The notes below the pieces were generated by a model. That model made no database searches and was not told the origin of the DNA. It saw only the letters and a list, made by a program, of their open reading frames with translations. DNA of 33,884 nucleotides. Source: Methylicorpusculum sp. GTDB taxonomy: Bacteria; Pseudomonadota; Gammaproteobacteria; Methylococcales; Methylomonadaceae. Below are positions 22,499-31,225 of this stretch, piece by piece. Made by a program: the position numbers and the translations under genes. How positions within the stretch are numbered: the stretch's first letter is position 1; each line of letters starts with the position of its first letter. The DNA lies in the NCBI RefSeq assembly GCF_030651835.1, contig NZ_JAUSBX010000027.1, positions 1-33,884 of the forward strand, given 5' to 3'.

Positions 22499-23441
22499 TG
22501 AGTTTCTCCAAAGCCTGATCTAATGATTCAGGATCAAAAATACTGAGATGATCTGCTTCCTTGACAATTCGTTTGTTCAGACCAATTAAAACCTTGCCTG
22601 GCCCGCATTCAACAAATCTATTAACCCCTTGTTCCGACATGAATTTTATACTGTCGACCCAGCGCACGGGTTTATAAAGCTGTTCTTTTAAAACATTTCG
22701 GATAACTTCGGGCGCGTTGTGCGTGCTGATATCGACATTATGAATTAACGTCATCCGGGGTGTTTCCAGACTAATTCCTTCCAAATACGCCGCTAATTGT
22801 TCTGCTGCGCCTTCCATCAATGCACAATGCGACGGTACGCTGACCGGCAAGGGTAGCGCCCGTTTCGCACCGGATTCTTTAGCCAGTACCAGCGCTCTTT
22901 CAACCGCTGCAGCGTTACCGGCAATGACGACCTGGCCTGGCGCATTAAAATTAACCGCCGATACCACTTCACCCTGAGCCGCATCCAGACAGACTTTGAC
23001 CACTTGATGGTCTTCAAGGCCTATTATCGCTGCCATCGCGCCTTCCCCGGCAGGAACAGCAACCTGCATCAACCGCCCTCTTTCGGCTACGACCTTGATC
23101 GCATCTGCAAAAGAAAGAGATTCCGAACAGACTAAAGCGGTGTACTCGCCAAGACTATGGCCCGCCACCCATCCCGGCCTGACGTCACTCAGTTTGCACC
23201 ACAGCCGCCATACCGCATAACCGGCAGCCAGCATAATGGGCTGGGTATTCTGAGTTTGATTCAGGTCTTCAATGGGGCCGTTTTCAACCAGAGACCATAA
23301 ACCGGTTCCCAGAATATCGGATGCCTGATCGAAAGTATCCTTGATTTCGGGATAGGCGGCCGCCAGAGAAGACAACATGCCAATAGACTGTGAACCCTGG
23401 CCTGGAAAAACAAATGCCACGCTATAAATTTGCTCGCTCAT
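22491..23441 (-). CDS. fabD: Malonyl-CoA:ACP transacylase
   Basis: A 316-residue acyltransferase that moves malonyl from CoA to ACP. The nucleophile is S96 in GHSLGEYTALV, the catalytic histidine is H205 (VPSHCALM), and the oxyanion motif FPGQGSQ is at 12-18. The C-terminal FVECGPGKVLIGLNKRI block is standard. It starts 17 nt after the fabH stop and overlaps fabG. Confidence 0.97.
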   Translation of the reverse strand: MSEQIYSVAFVFPGQGSQSIGMLSSLAAAYPEIKDTFDQASDILGTGLWSLVENGPIEDLNQTQNTQPIMLAAGYAVWRLWCKLSDVRPGWVAGHSLGEYTALVCSESLSFADAIKVVAERGRLMQVAVPAGEGAMAAIIGLEDHQVVKVCLDAAQGEVVSAVNFNAPGQVVIAGNAAAVERALVLAKESGAKRALPLPVSVPSHCALMEGAAEQLAAYLEGISLETPRMTLIHNVDISTHNAPEVIRNVLKEQLYKPVRWVDSIKFMSEQGVNRFVECGPGKVLIGLNKRIVKEADHLSIFDPESLDQALEKLNG

Positions 23442-23458
23442 GAATTGCTTTCTCTCAA

Positions 23459-24427
23459 TCAGTATCTAATTAACGCAGAACCCCAGGTAAATCCTGCTCC
23501 AAAGGCTTCCAGCAGGAGCACATGACCCCGTTGAATTCTGCCATCTTGTACACCTTCGTTTAAGGCGAGCAAAACGGATGCAGATGAGGTGTTACCCTGA
23601 GTTTCCAACGTCAATATAACGTTGTCCATAGACATCCTCAGCTTTTTGGCTGTCGCGGCAATGATGCGAGTATTGGCCTGATGCGGCACCAGCCAGTTGA
23701 TTTCCTCTTGCGACATCGCGTTTGCCGACAAGGTTTCATCGACAATGCGCCCTAAAGTATTTACCGCCACTTTAAAAACCTCATTACCCCGCATACGCAC
23801 AAAACCGGCTTCGTTTTTATTTGATTCCGAGGCAGACTGTGGGTTTGGCAAATAAAGCAATTCCTCAAACTCTCCATCCGAATGAATATGGGTAGAGATA
23901 ATCCCCGGTTTATCCGAAGCCTGTAGCAGAATCGCACCCGCCCCATCTCCAAACAACACACAGGTACTTCTGTCAGTCCAGTCGACTACGCGCGAGCATA
24001 TTTCCGAACCCACCACCAATACCGTCCTCGCAGCTCCGCTTTTGATGTATTGATCCGCAACACTCATCGCAAAAATGGATCCTGAACACGCGGCTTGTAT
24101 ATCAAAGGCCACACAATTCCGGATACCTAGCCTTTGTTGCAACAAACATCCGGTGCTCGGATACACGCGATCCGGGGTTCCGGTTGCAACAATAATCAAA
24201 TCTATTTCTGACGGATCGGCACCTGCCGACTCCAGCGCTTGCCTTGCCGCCACTTCGGCCATACTGGCTGCCGATTCCTCTGGCCCTGCAATTCGTCGGC
24301 TTTTTATGCCGGTCCGCTCATATATCCAGCCATCGGAGGTATCGACCATTTTCGAAATCTCGTCATTGGTCCTGATGTGCTCAGGCAAATAGCCACCCGT
24401 ACCGATTACTCTTGAAAAGCGTGTCAT
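23459..24427 (-). CDS. fabH: 3-oxoacyl-ACP synthase III
   Basis: A 322-residue KAS III that condenses acetyl-CoA with malonyl-ACP to start fatty-acid synthesis. The triad is C114 (QAACSGSIFA), H249 (VPHQANTRI) and N279 (GNTSSAS). The N-terminal GTGGYLPE and TSDGWIYERTGIKSRR are family hallmarks. The ATG overlaps the plsX stop by 4 nt. Confidence 0.97.
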   Translation of the reverse strand: MTRFSRVIGTGGYLPEHIRTNDEISKMVDTSDGWIYERTGIKSRRIAGPEESAASMAEVAARQALESAGADPSEIDLIIVATGTPDRVYPSTGCLLQQRLGIRNCVAFDIQAACSGSIFAMSVADQYIKSGAARTVLVVGSEICSRVVDWTDRSTCVLFGDGAGAILLQASDKPGIISTHIHSDGEFEELLYLPNPQSASESNKNEAGFVRMRGNEVFKVAVNTLGRIVDETLSANAMSQEEINWLVPHQANTRIIAATAKKLRMSMDNVILTLETQGNTSSASVLLALNEGVQDGRIQRGHVLLLEAFGAGFTWGSALIRY

Positions 24428-25452
24428 GTATTGTCTCTCTTGGTCAGAATCGTCTCGACTCTTTCGCTGATTCTTCTAATCACGTTCTTTTCAACCTCAA
24501 TTTGAGCCAAATGAATCGCTGTTTTGAAAGCCACGACATCGGCACCCCCGTGACTTTTTATTACCAGTCCTCGCAACCCCAAAAAACTGGCTCCGTTATA
24601 CATACGGGGATCGATTTTTTGCTTGAATGCTTTTAAGACCGGATAGACCAGCAATCCGGCCAGTTTAGTTAGCACATTTTTATTGAATGCGTCTTTAAGC
24701 GTCGTCCCTATCATTTTTGCCGCACCTTCTATCGATTTCAGTGCTACATTGCCGACGAATCCATCTGCCACAATCAAATCGACTTTAATAGTACCGGCAT
24801 TCAGCGAGTTTCCTTCTACATAACCAATATAGTTGAGGGGTGAACTTTCCAATAACTTCGCTGCCGCTTTAACCTGTTCATTGCCCTTGACTTCTTCTTC
24901 GCCGATATTGAGCAGGCCGACCCTTGGGCTTTCTATATTCTCAACCGCTTTGACAACTTCCGAACCCATCACCGCAAATTGAAAAAGATGTTCGGCCGTA
25001 CAGTCAACGTTGGCCCCCAAATCCAGCACATGGGTATGTCCGAAAATAGATGGCATCGTTGAAATAATGGCAGGCCGTTCAATGCCGGGAATCATCTTGA
25101 GTACAAATCGGGCTGTTGCCATCAGCGCACCGGTATTGCCGGCACTGACACAGGCATCGGCTCGCCCGTCGCGCACCAATTCAATGGCAATACGCATGGA
25201 TGAATCTTTTTTATTTTTCAGTGCTTTGGAAGGCGATTCATCCATCCCTACACACTGAGAGGCATGCTGAATAAAAAGCCTGTCTTGATAAAGTATCAGT
25301 GCTTGCGCCAACTGTTCTTTTAACAGCGCTTCGTTACCCACTAAAATCAGCTTTAAGTTTGGATTGTTTTTCAAGCAATCCAATGATGCTGGAATGGTAA
25401 CTGCAGGACCATGATCTCCGCCCATTGCATCGATTGAAATAGTTAAACTCAC
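24424..25452 (-). CDS. plsX: Phosphate acyltransferase PlsX
   Basis: A 342-residue enzyme that makes acyl-phosphate from acyl-ACP and phosphate for PlsY-dependent phospholipid synthesis. The N-terminal TISIDAMGGDHGP is the signature, and TGALMATARF and the later FVGNVALKSIEGAAKM are also typical. I start it at the GTG at 25452, which is the family-consistent position with GGAG 11 nt upstream. The longest frame (TTG at 25524) would read through the rpmF terminator and is rejected. It is coupled to fabH by a 4-nt overlap. Confidence 0.95.
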   Translation of the reverse strand: MSLTISIDAMGGDHGPAVTIPASLDCLKNNPNLKLILVGNEALLKEQLAQALILYQDRLFIQHASQCVGMDESPSKALKNKKDSSMRIAIELVRDGRADACVSAGNTGALMATARFVLKMIPGIERPAIISTMPSIFGHTHVLDLGANVDCTAEHLFQFAVMGSEVVKAVENIESPRVGLLNIGEEEVKGNEQVKAAAKLLESSPLNYIGYVEGNSLNAGTIKVDLIVADGFVGNVALKSIEGAAKMIGTTLKDAFNKNVLTKLAGLLVYPVLKAFKQKIDPRMYNGASFLGLRGLVIKSHGGADVVAFKTAIHLAQIEVEKNVIRRISERVETILTKRDNT

Positions 25453-25482
25453 GCCAACATTGACTCCAGGGGAATGTAAAAG

Positions 25483-25512
25483 AAAAAACCGAACCTGGAC
25501 AACAAGGTTCGG
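25483..25512 (-). terminator. Intrinsic terminator between rpmF and plsX
   Basis: On the minus strand CCGAACCT pairs perfectly with AGGTTCGG around an 8-nt loop and is followed at once by TTTTTT (25488 down to 25483). It is a textbook Rho-independent terminator 34 bp after the rpmF stop. It should uncouple abundant L32 mRNA from the fatty-acid genes, with read-through or a downstream promoter feeding plsX. Confidence 0.9.
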
Positions 25513-25545
25513 CTCTATGCTCAATCAGTAAAGGGGAATTCGCGA

Positions 25546-25728
25546 TTAATCTTCTTCGCGTTTTGAAGTAATTTGACGGCCTTTAAAAAAACCATCGGGG
25601 GTGACGTGATGACGCAAATGAACTTCACCTGTCAAAGGATCTTGAGATAATGTTTTGCTGGTTAAAGAATCATGAGAACGTCTTTGACCGCGTCTTGAAC
25701 GTGTCACTTTACTTTTTTGAACTGCCAT
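25546..25728 (-). CDS. rpmF: Large-subunit ribosomal protein L32
   Basis: A 60-residue basic protein starting [20 protein letters not shown], the standard bacterial L32 N-terminus, with [16 protein letters not shown] in the C-terminal part. It lacks the zinc-binding cysteines found in some other L32 forms. It lies 15 nt after yceD, the usual pairing, and is followed by a strong terminator. Confidence 0.98.
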   Translation of the reverse strand: MAVQKSKVTRSRRGQRRSHDSLTSKTLSQDPLTGEVHLRHHVTPDGFFKGRQITSKREED

Positions 25729-25743
25729 CTAGGGTCTCCACTA

Positions 25744-26256
25744 TTATTTAAGTTTGGCTAAAATTGAAAAAGGATTGTTAGAATCCAACTGCTTGTTTTC
25801 GCTTGAATCGCTCTGAATATCGCTATCAATGGGTTGACTATAGCATTGCCACTCGTGCTTCGGAAAGTCCGGTATAGCCAGCAAAAGTTCATCTTCAATA
25901 ATATCATTCAATAAAATCTTGGAATCACTCACCAACAACGGATCTATGTCTTCAGGAAGCCTGTCTGCCTGTTCAAGCGAGTTAACAATCCCTAACTTGA
26001 CTGAACGATCAACAACCCACTCCATGGGCTGCAAACAATTCTGACAAATAATATGCAGGTTTGTATTAACACGCCCTTCCACGATAGCCAGCCTGCCATC
26101 CCTATAAAAAAAAAGCTCAACCGTAACCTCACCCGAATTATCAGCTAAAATTTCTGACAATCGTGTTAATTTACTGAGCGCTATTTTACCTTTTACTTCG
26201 CCCCGCTTATCAGCGAAACTTAAAGGTTCTATATATTCCGGCAATCGATCTAACAT
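25744..26256 (-). CDS. yceD: YceD/DUF177 protein, 23S rRNA accumulation factor
   Basis: A 170-residue protein with the DUF177 pattern: an N-terminal LPEYIEPLSFADKRGEVKG, a CQNCLQPMEW motif near 100 and the acidic stretch EDIDPLLVSDSKILLNDIIEDELLLA split over two blocks. YceD-type proteins are reported to affect 23S rRNA accumulation and are always near rpmF, as here. The probable promoter lies so close that the leader is only a few nucleotides, and no Shine-Dalgarno sequence precedes the ATG. Confidence 0.92.
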   Translation of the reverse strand: MLDRLPEYIEPLSFADKRGEVKGKIALSKLTRLSEILADNSGEVTVELFFYRDGRLAIVEGRVNTNLHIICQNCLQPMEWVVDRSVKLGIVNSLEQADRLPEDIDPLLVSDSKILLNDIIEDELLLAIPDFPKHEWQCYSQPIDSDIQSDSSENKQLDSNNPFSILAKLK

Positions 26257-26265
26257 AACTTTGCA

Positions 26266-26294
26266 ATAATATCTGTAATCCTTAATTGCGTCAA
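26266..26294 (-). promoter_or_regulatory. Sigma70 promoter of the yceD-rpmF operon
   Basis: On the minus strand TTGACG (26289-26294) and TATTAT (26266-26271) are 17 bp apart, one of the best sigma70 matches in the window. It lies in the 42-bp gap to the divergent maf gene. The expected start point is only about 3 nt before the yceD ATG, implying a leaderless or nearly leaderless message. Confidence 0.65.
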
Positions 26295-26298
26295 ACCT

Positions 26299-26898
26299 AT
26301 GTCATATTTTCTTAAAGAACACCCGCCTCTTATCCTTGCATCAAGCTCACCGTATCGGCAAGCCTTGTTAAGCAAACTGCATTTAAATTTCAGTGCTGTG
26401 GCACCTGATATTGATGAGCAACTTTTAGCCCGGGAAACCCCAGAAACGGCCGCGCGGCGCTTAAGTAAATTAAAAGCCGAAGCGCTGCAAGAACAATTTC
26501 CTGCACACTTGATTATCGGCTCGGATCAAGTCGCCATGCTGGGCGATACACAACTCTGTAAACCAGGTAATCGTATTGAAACCATAAACCAGCTTAAAGC
26601 CTGCTCGGGAAGCTCCGTCATGTTTTATACGGCGATTTGCGTTCTGGATACCCAATCCGGCCAAACAGAGCAGGACATTGACCTTTGCCAGGTTTTTTTT
26701 AAACCATTGAGCGAAAAAGCTATCATCAATTATGTTGAGCTGGAAAAGCCATATGACTGCGCAGGCGGCTTTAAATCGGAAGGACTTGGGATTGCTTTGA
26801 TAGAAAAAATAATAGGGGATGACCCGAATGCACTAATTGGCTTGCCCTTAATCAAGTTGATCGGCTTGCTTGAGAAATTTGATATTCCAGTGATTTAA
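26299..26898 (+). CDS. Maf/YceF nucleotide pyrophosphatase
   Basis: A 199-residue Maf-like protein. LILASSSPYRQALLSKL (11-27) is the conserved N-terminal loop, SDQVA (75-79) contains the catalytic aspartate, and YDCAGGFKSEGLG near 155 is the family's second signature. The wording of these motifs fits the YceF branch, which hydrolyses non-canonical nucleotides such as m7GTP, better than the dTTP/UTP branch. It is divergent from yceD with overlapping control regions. Confidence 0.93.
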   Translation: MSYFLKEHPPLILASSSPYRQALLSKLHLNFSAVAPDIDEQLLARETPETAARRLSKLKAEALQEQFPAHLIIGSDQVAMLGDTQLCKPGNRIETINQLKACSGSSVMFYTAICVLDTQSGQTEQDIDLCQVFFKPLSEKAIINYVELEKPYDCAGGFKSEGLGIALIEKIIGDDPNALIGLPLIKLIGLLEKFDIPVI

Positions 26899-26928
26899 CG
26901 ATAACGTGAGCCAATAAGCCTCGATCAA

Positions 26929-27792
26929 TCAGTGGAATTTTTTTCCCGGTGACAATAGATCAAAGGTCGATTTAAACTCATCTACCGCCAGATTGACGGC
27001 TTGTTTTACCTGGAATTCATTCAATCCCAGCGTCCGTAAAGTCGAATCGGGCGCCGCACTCAAAACCTCTTCGACATTAGTACCCATATCGACCATATCG
27101 GTTAATTTAACCGCCAGGTAAAGCAAATGCGCATCCGTCTTATTGGTTTGGGCGGCACAGGGGTTTAGCTGCCAACGTATCGTTTCAGCCAAAGAGTCAG
27201 GCAAACCCCAATCATGAATTAACTCCGCCCCCACTTCGGCATAGTTAAAACCAATGATTTCTTGCTCCAAACCCGTAATCAAGCATCTGTCACCTTGCGC
27301 CAACATCAAAATACGGCACGCTTTTTCGGGTAATTTTTGATAAATCACCAATGCCCCGATGTTATGCAATAAACCGGCAAGAAAGAGACGGTCGCTGTGC
27401 AAGATAGCACTTTTTTTAGCCAGCAATTTAGCAATCAAGGCGCAATTTACACTCCGCATCCAAAAATCAGTCATGTTAATAATTTCTGATGGGATTTTTT
27501 TGAACGTATCAACAACGGATGTAGCCAATATCAAACTTTCCAGATCATCAATACCGATGATGGTGACGGCTCTTGAAATGGTATCCACGCGAGCCTGAAA
27601 ACCATAAAAAGAACTATTGACTATTTTCAACACCCTAATGCTTAGCGCAGGGTCCTTGGCCAGCACCAAACCGATATCATTCATTGAAAAACGAGGATCG
27701 TGAATCATTTCCCTGATTTGAAAGTAAATATCGGGCAAGGAGCACAGATCCAAAGCGCCCTTGATTAATGTTTTGGCGGTTAACTGAGGCAT
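26929..27792 (-). CDS. HDOD-domain signalling protein
   Basis: A 287-residue protein from the ATG at 27792 (MPQLTAKTLIKGALDLCSLP). The longer frame would run into the transglycosylase gene and is not used. The HDOD domain fills most of the length: DPALSIRVLKIVNSSFYGF is the first block, followed by SRAVTIIGIDDLESLI and LAGLLHNIGALVIY. HDOD proteins are non-enzymatic relatives of HD phosphohydrolases and serve in c-di-GMP, chemotaxis or stress signalling. It starts 4 nt after the transglycosylase stop, so the two form one transcript. Confidence 0.88.
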   Translation of the reverse strand: MPQLTAKTLIKGALDLCSLPDIYFQIREMIHDPRFSMNDIGLVLAKDPALSIRVLKIVNSSFYGFQARVDTISRAVTIIGIDDLESLILATSVVDTFKKIPSEIINMTDFWMRSVNCALIAKLLAKKSAILHSDRLFLAGLLHNIGALVIYQKLPEKACRILMLAQGDRCLITGLEQEIIGFNYAEVGAELIHDWGLPDSLAETIRWQLNPCAAQTNKTDAHLLYLAVKLTDMVDMGTNVEEVLSAAPDSTLRTLGLNEFQVKQAVNLAVDEFKSTFDLLSPGKKFH

Positions 27793-27796
27793 GAGT

Positions 27797-28366
27797 CTAG
27801 CGTCCGTAAAGAGCCAACACCTGCCTAACATAGTTTTGAGTTTCGGGGTAAGGCGGAATGGAGTTATGATATTTTTTGACCGCGTTTTCACCGGCATTGT
27901 AAGCGGCAACCGCTAAAGGCAGGTTTAAATTGAACATTTTCAATAAATCACTGAGGTATCGTGTACCTCCCTCAATGTTTTGCTGCGGATCGGCGCGATC
28001 AGTAACGCCGTAACGCCTTGCCGTAGCGGGCATTAATTGCATCAAACCCACCGCCCCCGCGGATGACACCGCTTGGGCATGATAGGCGGATTCCGCTTGA
28101 ATTACAGCATGGAGTAATTTTTCATCGATATCGTGCTTTGATGCTGCATCAGCAATGAGCTGGCTGTATTTATGCTTGTTAACTTTAAGATGCGGTAGCG
28201 CTCTTGCGTAACTTTCAGGCCGGGTTCTAATAATCCGTTTATAAAGCTGATGTTCGGGGCGGTCTGTGTAGTAAACATGGCCCGACGGATCAGTATATTT
28301 GTAAATATCGGCATGAGCGCCGACTGACATCAAAACCGATATCGATAAAGTTATAAGCTTTTGCAT
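27797..28366 (-). CDS. DUF4124 plus SLT-domain lytic transglycosylase
   Basis: A 189-residue secreted protein. The signal peptide ends at AHA (residue 19), the DUF4124 segment DIYKYTDPSGHVYYTDRP spans about 20-37, and the SLT domain (71-189) has catalytic E92 (IQAESAYHAQAVSSAG) with GLMQLMPATARRYG and AYNAGE. It should cleave peptidoglycan glycan strands in the periplasm. It is first in a pair with the HDOD gene. Confidence 0.94.
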   Translation of the reverse strand: MQKLITLSISVLMSVGAHADIYKYTDPSGHVYYTDRPEHQLYKRIIRTRPESYARALPHLKVNKHKYSQLIADAASKHDIDEKLLHAVIQAESAYHAQAVSSAGAVGLMQLMPATARRYGVTDRADPQQNIEGGTRYLSDLLKMFNLNLPLAVAAYNAGENAVKKYHNSIPPYPETQNYVRQVLALYGR

Positions 28367-28551
28367 TATCTAACCCTAATGAACAGCAGTTAACCTAAAA
28401 ACATTGGCGTAAGTATAGTTACACAAAACCGATTAACTGAGAATTTCTTAACAGACTGCAAAAATGTCCATTTTGACCAACGCCTATGACGGCACAAGAT
28501 CCGTTTATTATCAGTATCCTCAGAGAGCGCATCCATGCGCGGGGGAAAGAC

Positions 28552-30156
28552 TCAGGTCGTCGGCTTCGAATCGGCCAGATAATTATCAATATCTTCTTTT
28601 GAAAAACCGATTTTTTTAGCTACACGATCGGCGTGACTGACTCTTGAAATACCCTCAATCAGCTTATAGGTGGGTTCGCCATTGGCAAACTCGACCTGCT
28701 TTGGCAATCCTACGCCTCTAGCTGCAAAATCATCCACCAGCTGATGATTATGCGTTATTAAGATAGTGCTGTTACCTTTACGATAAAAGCCGTTTAGCAC
28801 ATGTGTTGAAGATTCCAGCTTTTCCTCAAAAGTAGTCCCTTCGGATAACTCATCCAGAACCACCAGACTTTTCGCGGTTGACGCCAAAAAGATATCCCGC
28901 GTTCTTTTTAGTTCGGTGCCAAAACGGCCTTCGCCATCCTCAAGATGACTGATTTCAGGCACTTGATAAAAAATTCTGTCCGCTACGGTAAGCACCGCCT
29001 CTTTCGCGGGAACATAACAGCCAATTTGCGCAAGCAGCTGAATTTGTGTGATCGTTTTACAAAATGCCGTTTTGCCGCCGCTGTTGGGGCCGGTTACCAG
29101 CACCAGCTTATCTTCTTCCAATTGAAAATCATTGCCTACATAATCAGGATTTTCTTTGGCCAGCACCGGATTTTTAGCATCCGTCAACGTGATGCGATGA
29201 TGCTCCGCCTCAATCAGTTCAGGTAATACGGTATGGCTGCCAAAATGATTGGCAAACTTGATAAACGCCATTAACTCATCAAATTGGCCCAGGGCGTCCA
29301 GAGCTTGCGCTAAAGCTTGCGATTTTTTGAACTCATTTCTTAATGGAATGATGCAACTATCGCGGTCAAAACCGCCCACTATAGGGAAGTAAACCAGCAG
29401 CATGGGCACAAAAAAGATAGAAGCCACCGGAATGGATTCCGCCGAAACCCTGAACATATCGGTAGGAAAAAAGTGCGCCATTGCCCACACTGAAGCAAAA
29501 AACAGTGCAATCAGCAGCGGCTTGAACAGAGTAGGTCTAAAAATCAGCGCAGGCGTAAAGTCACCTTTTCGCTCTTCCTTGCACTTAATGCCTCTTTCTG
29601 TAATGTAAGCAGGACCCACCATCAATGAATAAGAACGGGACTCTTGAAATAGTTTAATTTTATCAAGAAGACTCTGGAGGTAAGTGCTACTTACACCTTC
29701 TATTTGACGTAATTCATCGACAACCTCAAGCATGAAACGAACACCACGACGGTATTGCAAATAGCCGTAACCCTCGATTTCATGAGCCTCCCTCGCTGTT
29801 CCGAAAGAACCCAAAAACTCGCCGAATAACAATAGATAGAAATGCTTTTCATGTTCGGCGGCACGCTGCAAAATTCGCTCTATAGCTTCTTTTAACGCCG
29901 GATTATCCTGTATCTCTTTAACCGCTTCCTGCTTTGCCGCTATTTCTTCTTTATTGCTGGAGGGTTGAACCAAAGAACGGTAAAGAACGGACTGACCCAC
30001 CAGCGTTTCAGAGTGGTTAACCGCACCAAAGACTTCTTCAATCTCAATCGACTTAAAAGCCCCCTGATCTATGACGCCTTCACCGGTCTGGGAAGGCGCT
30101 GTCGATGCTACAAACGGCCATTTATCTGTCCAGCTCTCTAAGATTGATTGATTCAT
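28552..30156 (-). CDS. Membrane-anchored MutS-like ATPase
   Basis: A 534-residue MutS-related protein. Residues 340-534 form the MutS ATPase: Walker A GPNSGGKT (356-363), Walker B LVVLDE (431-436) and a STxLITHNHQL-like segment near 475. The part before it is a MutS core (helical lever-like, 40-200). Between them are two hydrophobic helices at about 211-229 and 242-261, placing the protein in the inner membrane. The mismatch-recognition and connector domains of true MutS are absent, so a mismatch repair role is unlikely. The function of such membrane MutS homologues is not established. It begins 4 nt after a small membrane-protein gene. Confidence 0.85.
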   Translation of the reverse strand: MNQSILESWTDKWPFVASTAPSQTGEGVIDQGAFKSIEIEEVFGAVNHSETLVGQSVLYRSLVQPSSNKEEIAAKQEAVKEIQDNPALKEAIERILQRAAEHEKHFYLLLFGEFLGSFGTAREAHEIEGYGYLQYRRGVRFMLEVVDELRQIEGVSSTYLQSLLDKIKLFQESRSYSLMVGPAYITERGIKCKEERKGDFTPALIFRPTLFKPLLIALFFASVWAMAHFFPTDMFRVSAESIPVASIFFVPMLLVYFPIVGGFDRDSCIIPLRNEFKKSQALAQALDALGQFDELMAFIKFANHFGSHTVLPELIEAEHHRITLTDAKNPVLAKENPDYVGNDFQLEEDKLVLVTGPNSGGKTAFCKTITQIQLLAQIGCYVPAKEAVLTVADRIFYQVPEISHLEDGEGRFGTELKRTRDIFLASTAKSLVVLDELSEGTTFEEKLESSTHVLNGFYRKGNSTILITHNHQLVDDFAARGVGLPKQVEFANGEPTYKLIEGISRVSHADRVAKKIGFSKEDIDNYLADSKPTT

Positions 30157-30160
30157 TGCA

Positions 30161-30349
30161 TTATTTCCTTTTTTTATCGACTATGCCAAATACTAAAACA
30201 GCCGCAGTCACAATGCCGGCCATAAGACTATGGTCTCTTGAAGCCCCTAATAAAAAAGCGACACCCCCGCCAATAGCCATGCCTAGACCGCTAAAGGCCA
30301 AGCTTCGCATCAACCTGCAAACCGGGCAATTTGAAATATTGGTACTCAT
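30161..30349 (-). CDS. Small membrane protein with CPVCR motif, paired with MutS-like gene
   Basis: A 62-residue protein: an N-terminal NCPVCRLMR (CxxC) followed by two hydrophobic helices (about 17-35 and 41-56) and a basic tail DKKRK. GAGGT lies 7 nt before the ATG, and the stop is 4 nt before the MutS-like ATG, so the pair is co-translated. I do not recognise the family. The CxxC could bind metal or be redox-active, and a partner role for the membrane MutS-like ATPase is inference. Confidence 0.7.
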   Translation of the reverse strand: MSTNISNCPVCRLMRSLAFSGLGMAIGGGVAFLLGASRDHSLMAGIVTAAVLVFGIVDKKRK

Positions 30350-30643
30350 AGCCGATACCTCGCGTCAGTTAAATTCAAATGCTCAGTTTTGAAAGCCGAT
30401 AAAATCAATACGGGGCAAAGCAATCATCAATCAACTCCAGTTGTCAATCAATGGATAGATGGCACCTTTCTCTTTAAAACTGTCGCCATCAACCAAAGCG
30501 CGTTGAGATGAGATTAAATTCAGACAAACGATCATCATGACTTCTTTCAATTTTAAGCTGCTTAGGGACGGCAAAAACATTGCCGGAAAAGTTTAACCCG
30601 CAAAAAGCTGTTTATATTCTTTATTATCTTGCTTGGGTTAGAT

Positions 30644-31186
30644 TCAACGATTAATTAAATTTAGAAATTCGGAGCGGGTACTTATTTCTTCCCTAAAAAT
30701 CCCGGTCATCACTGACGTAGTCATGACTGAGTTTTGCTTTTCTACACCACGCATCATCATGCATAGATGCTTTGCTTCAATAACCACGGCAACGCCTCTA
30801 GCACCAATTGCTGTTTCTATCGCATCAGCAATTTGCTTGGTCAGTTTTTCCTGAATCTGCAAGCGTCTGGCGTACATATCAATAATTCTTGCTACTTTCG
30901 ACAAACCCAAGACCTTACCTTTGGGCAAATAACCGACATGACACTTGCCGATAAAAGGCAATAAATGATGTTCGCACAAGGAATAAAGCTCAATGTCTTT
31001 AACAATGACCATATCCTCAGTATCAGCTTGGAATATGGCACCGTTTAACACTTCATCCAAGTTTTTTTCATATCCGTTATTCAAAAATTTAAAGGCTTTA
31101 GCAGCGCGGGCAGGTGTATCAATCAATCCCTCCCTGTTAACGTCTTCGCCGATCGCCTTTATAATATTGGAAAAATACTCTTCCAT
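30644..31186 (-). CDS. folE: GTP cyclohydrolase I
   Basis: A 180-residue type IA GTP cyclohydrolase, making 7,8-dihydroneopterin triphosphate from GTP for folate and queuosine. Zinc ligands C71 and H74 (LCEHHLLPF) and C142 are present, as are GLSKVARI and [11 protein letters not shown]. It follows dusA by 39 bp on the same strand. The 294 bp after its stop (to 30350) hold only a short hairpin, CGGCAA-AAACA-TTGCCG at about 30569-30585, and no gene that I can see. Confidence 0.96.
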   Translation of the reverse strand: MEEYFSNIIKAIGEDVNREGLIDTPARAAKAFKFLNNGYEKNLDEVLNGAIFQADTEDMVIVKDIELYSLCEHHLLPFIGKCHVGYLPKGKVLGLSKVARIIDMYARRLQIQEKLTKQIADAIETAIGARGVAVVIEAKHLCMMMRGVEKQNSVMTTSVMTGIFREEISTRSEFLNLINR

Positions 31187-31225
31187 TGCTTTATCTCAGT
31201 TAAAAAAATGGCTGGCCAGTATACC

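Noticed and set aside
25452-25524. N-terminal extension of PlsX from a TTG start
   Set aside because: It would translate through an intrinsic terminator stem and adds residues absent from PlsX proteins.
30569-30585. Short hairpin CGGCAA/TTGCCG downstream of folE as a terminator
   Set aside because: There is no T-run after the stem on the minus strand and the stem has only six pairs.
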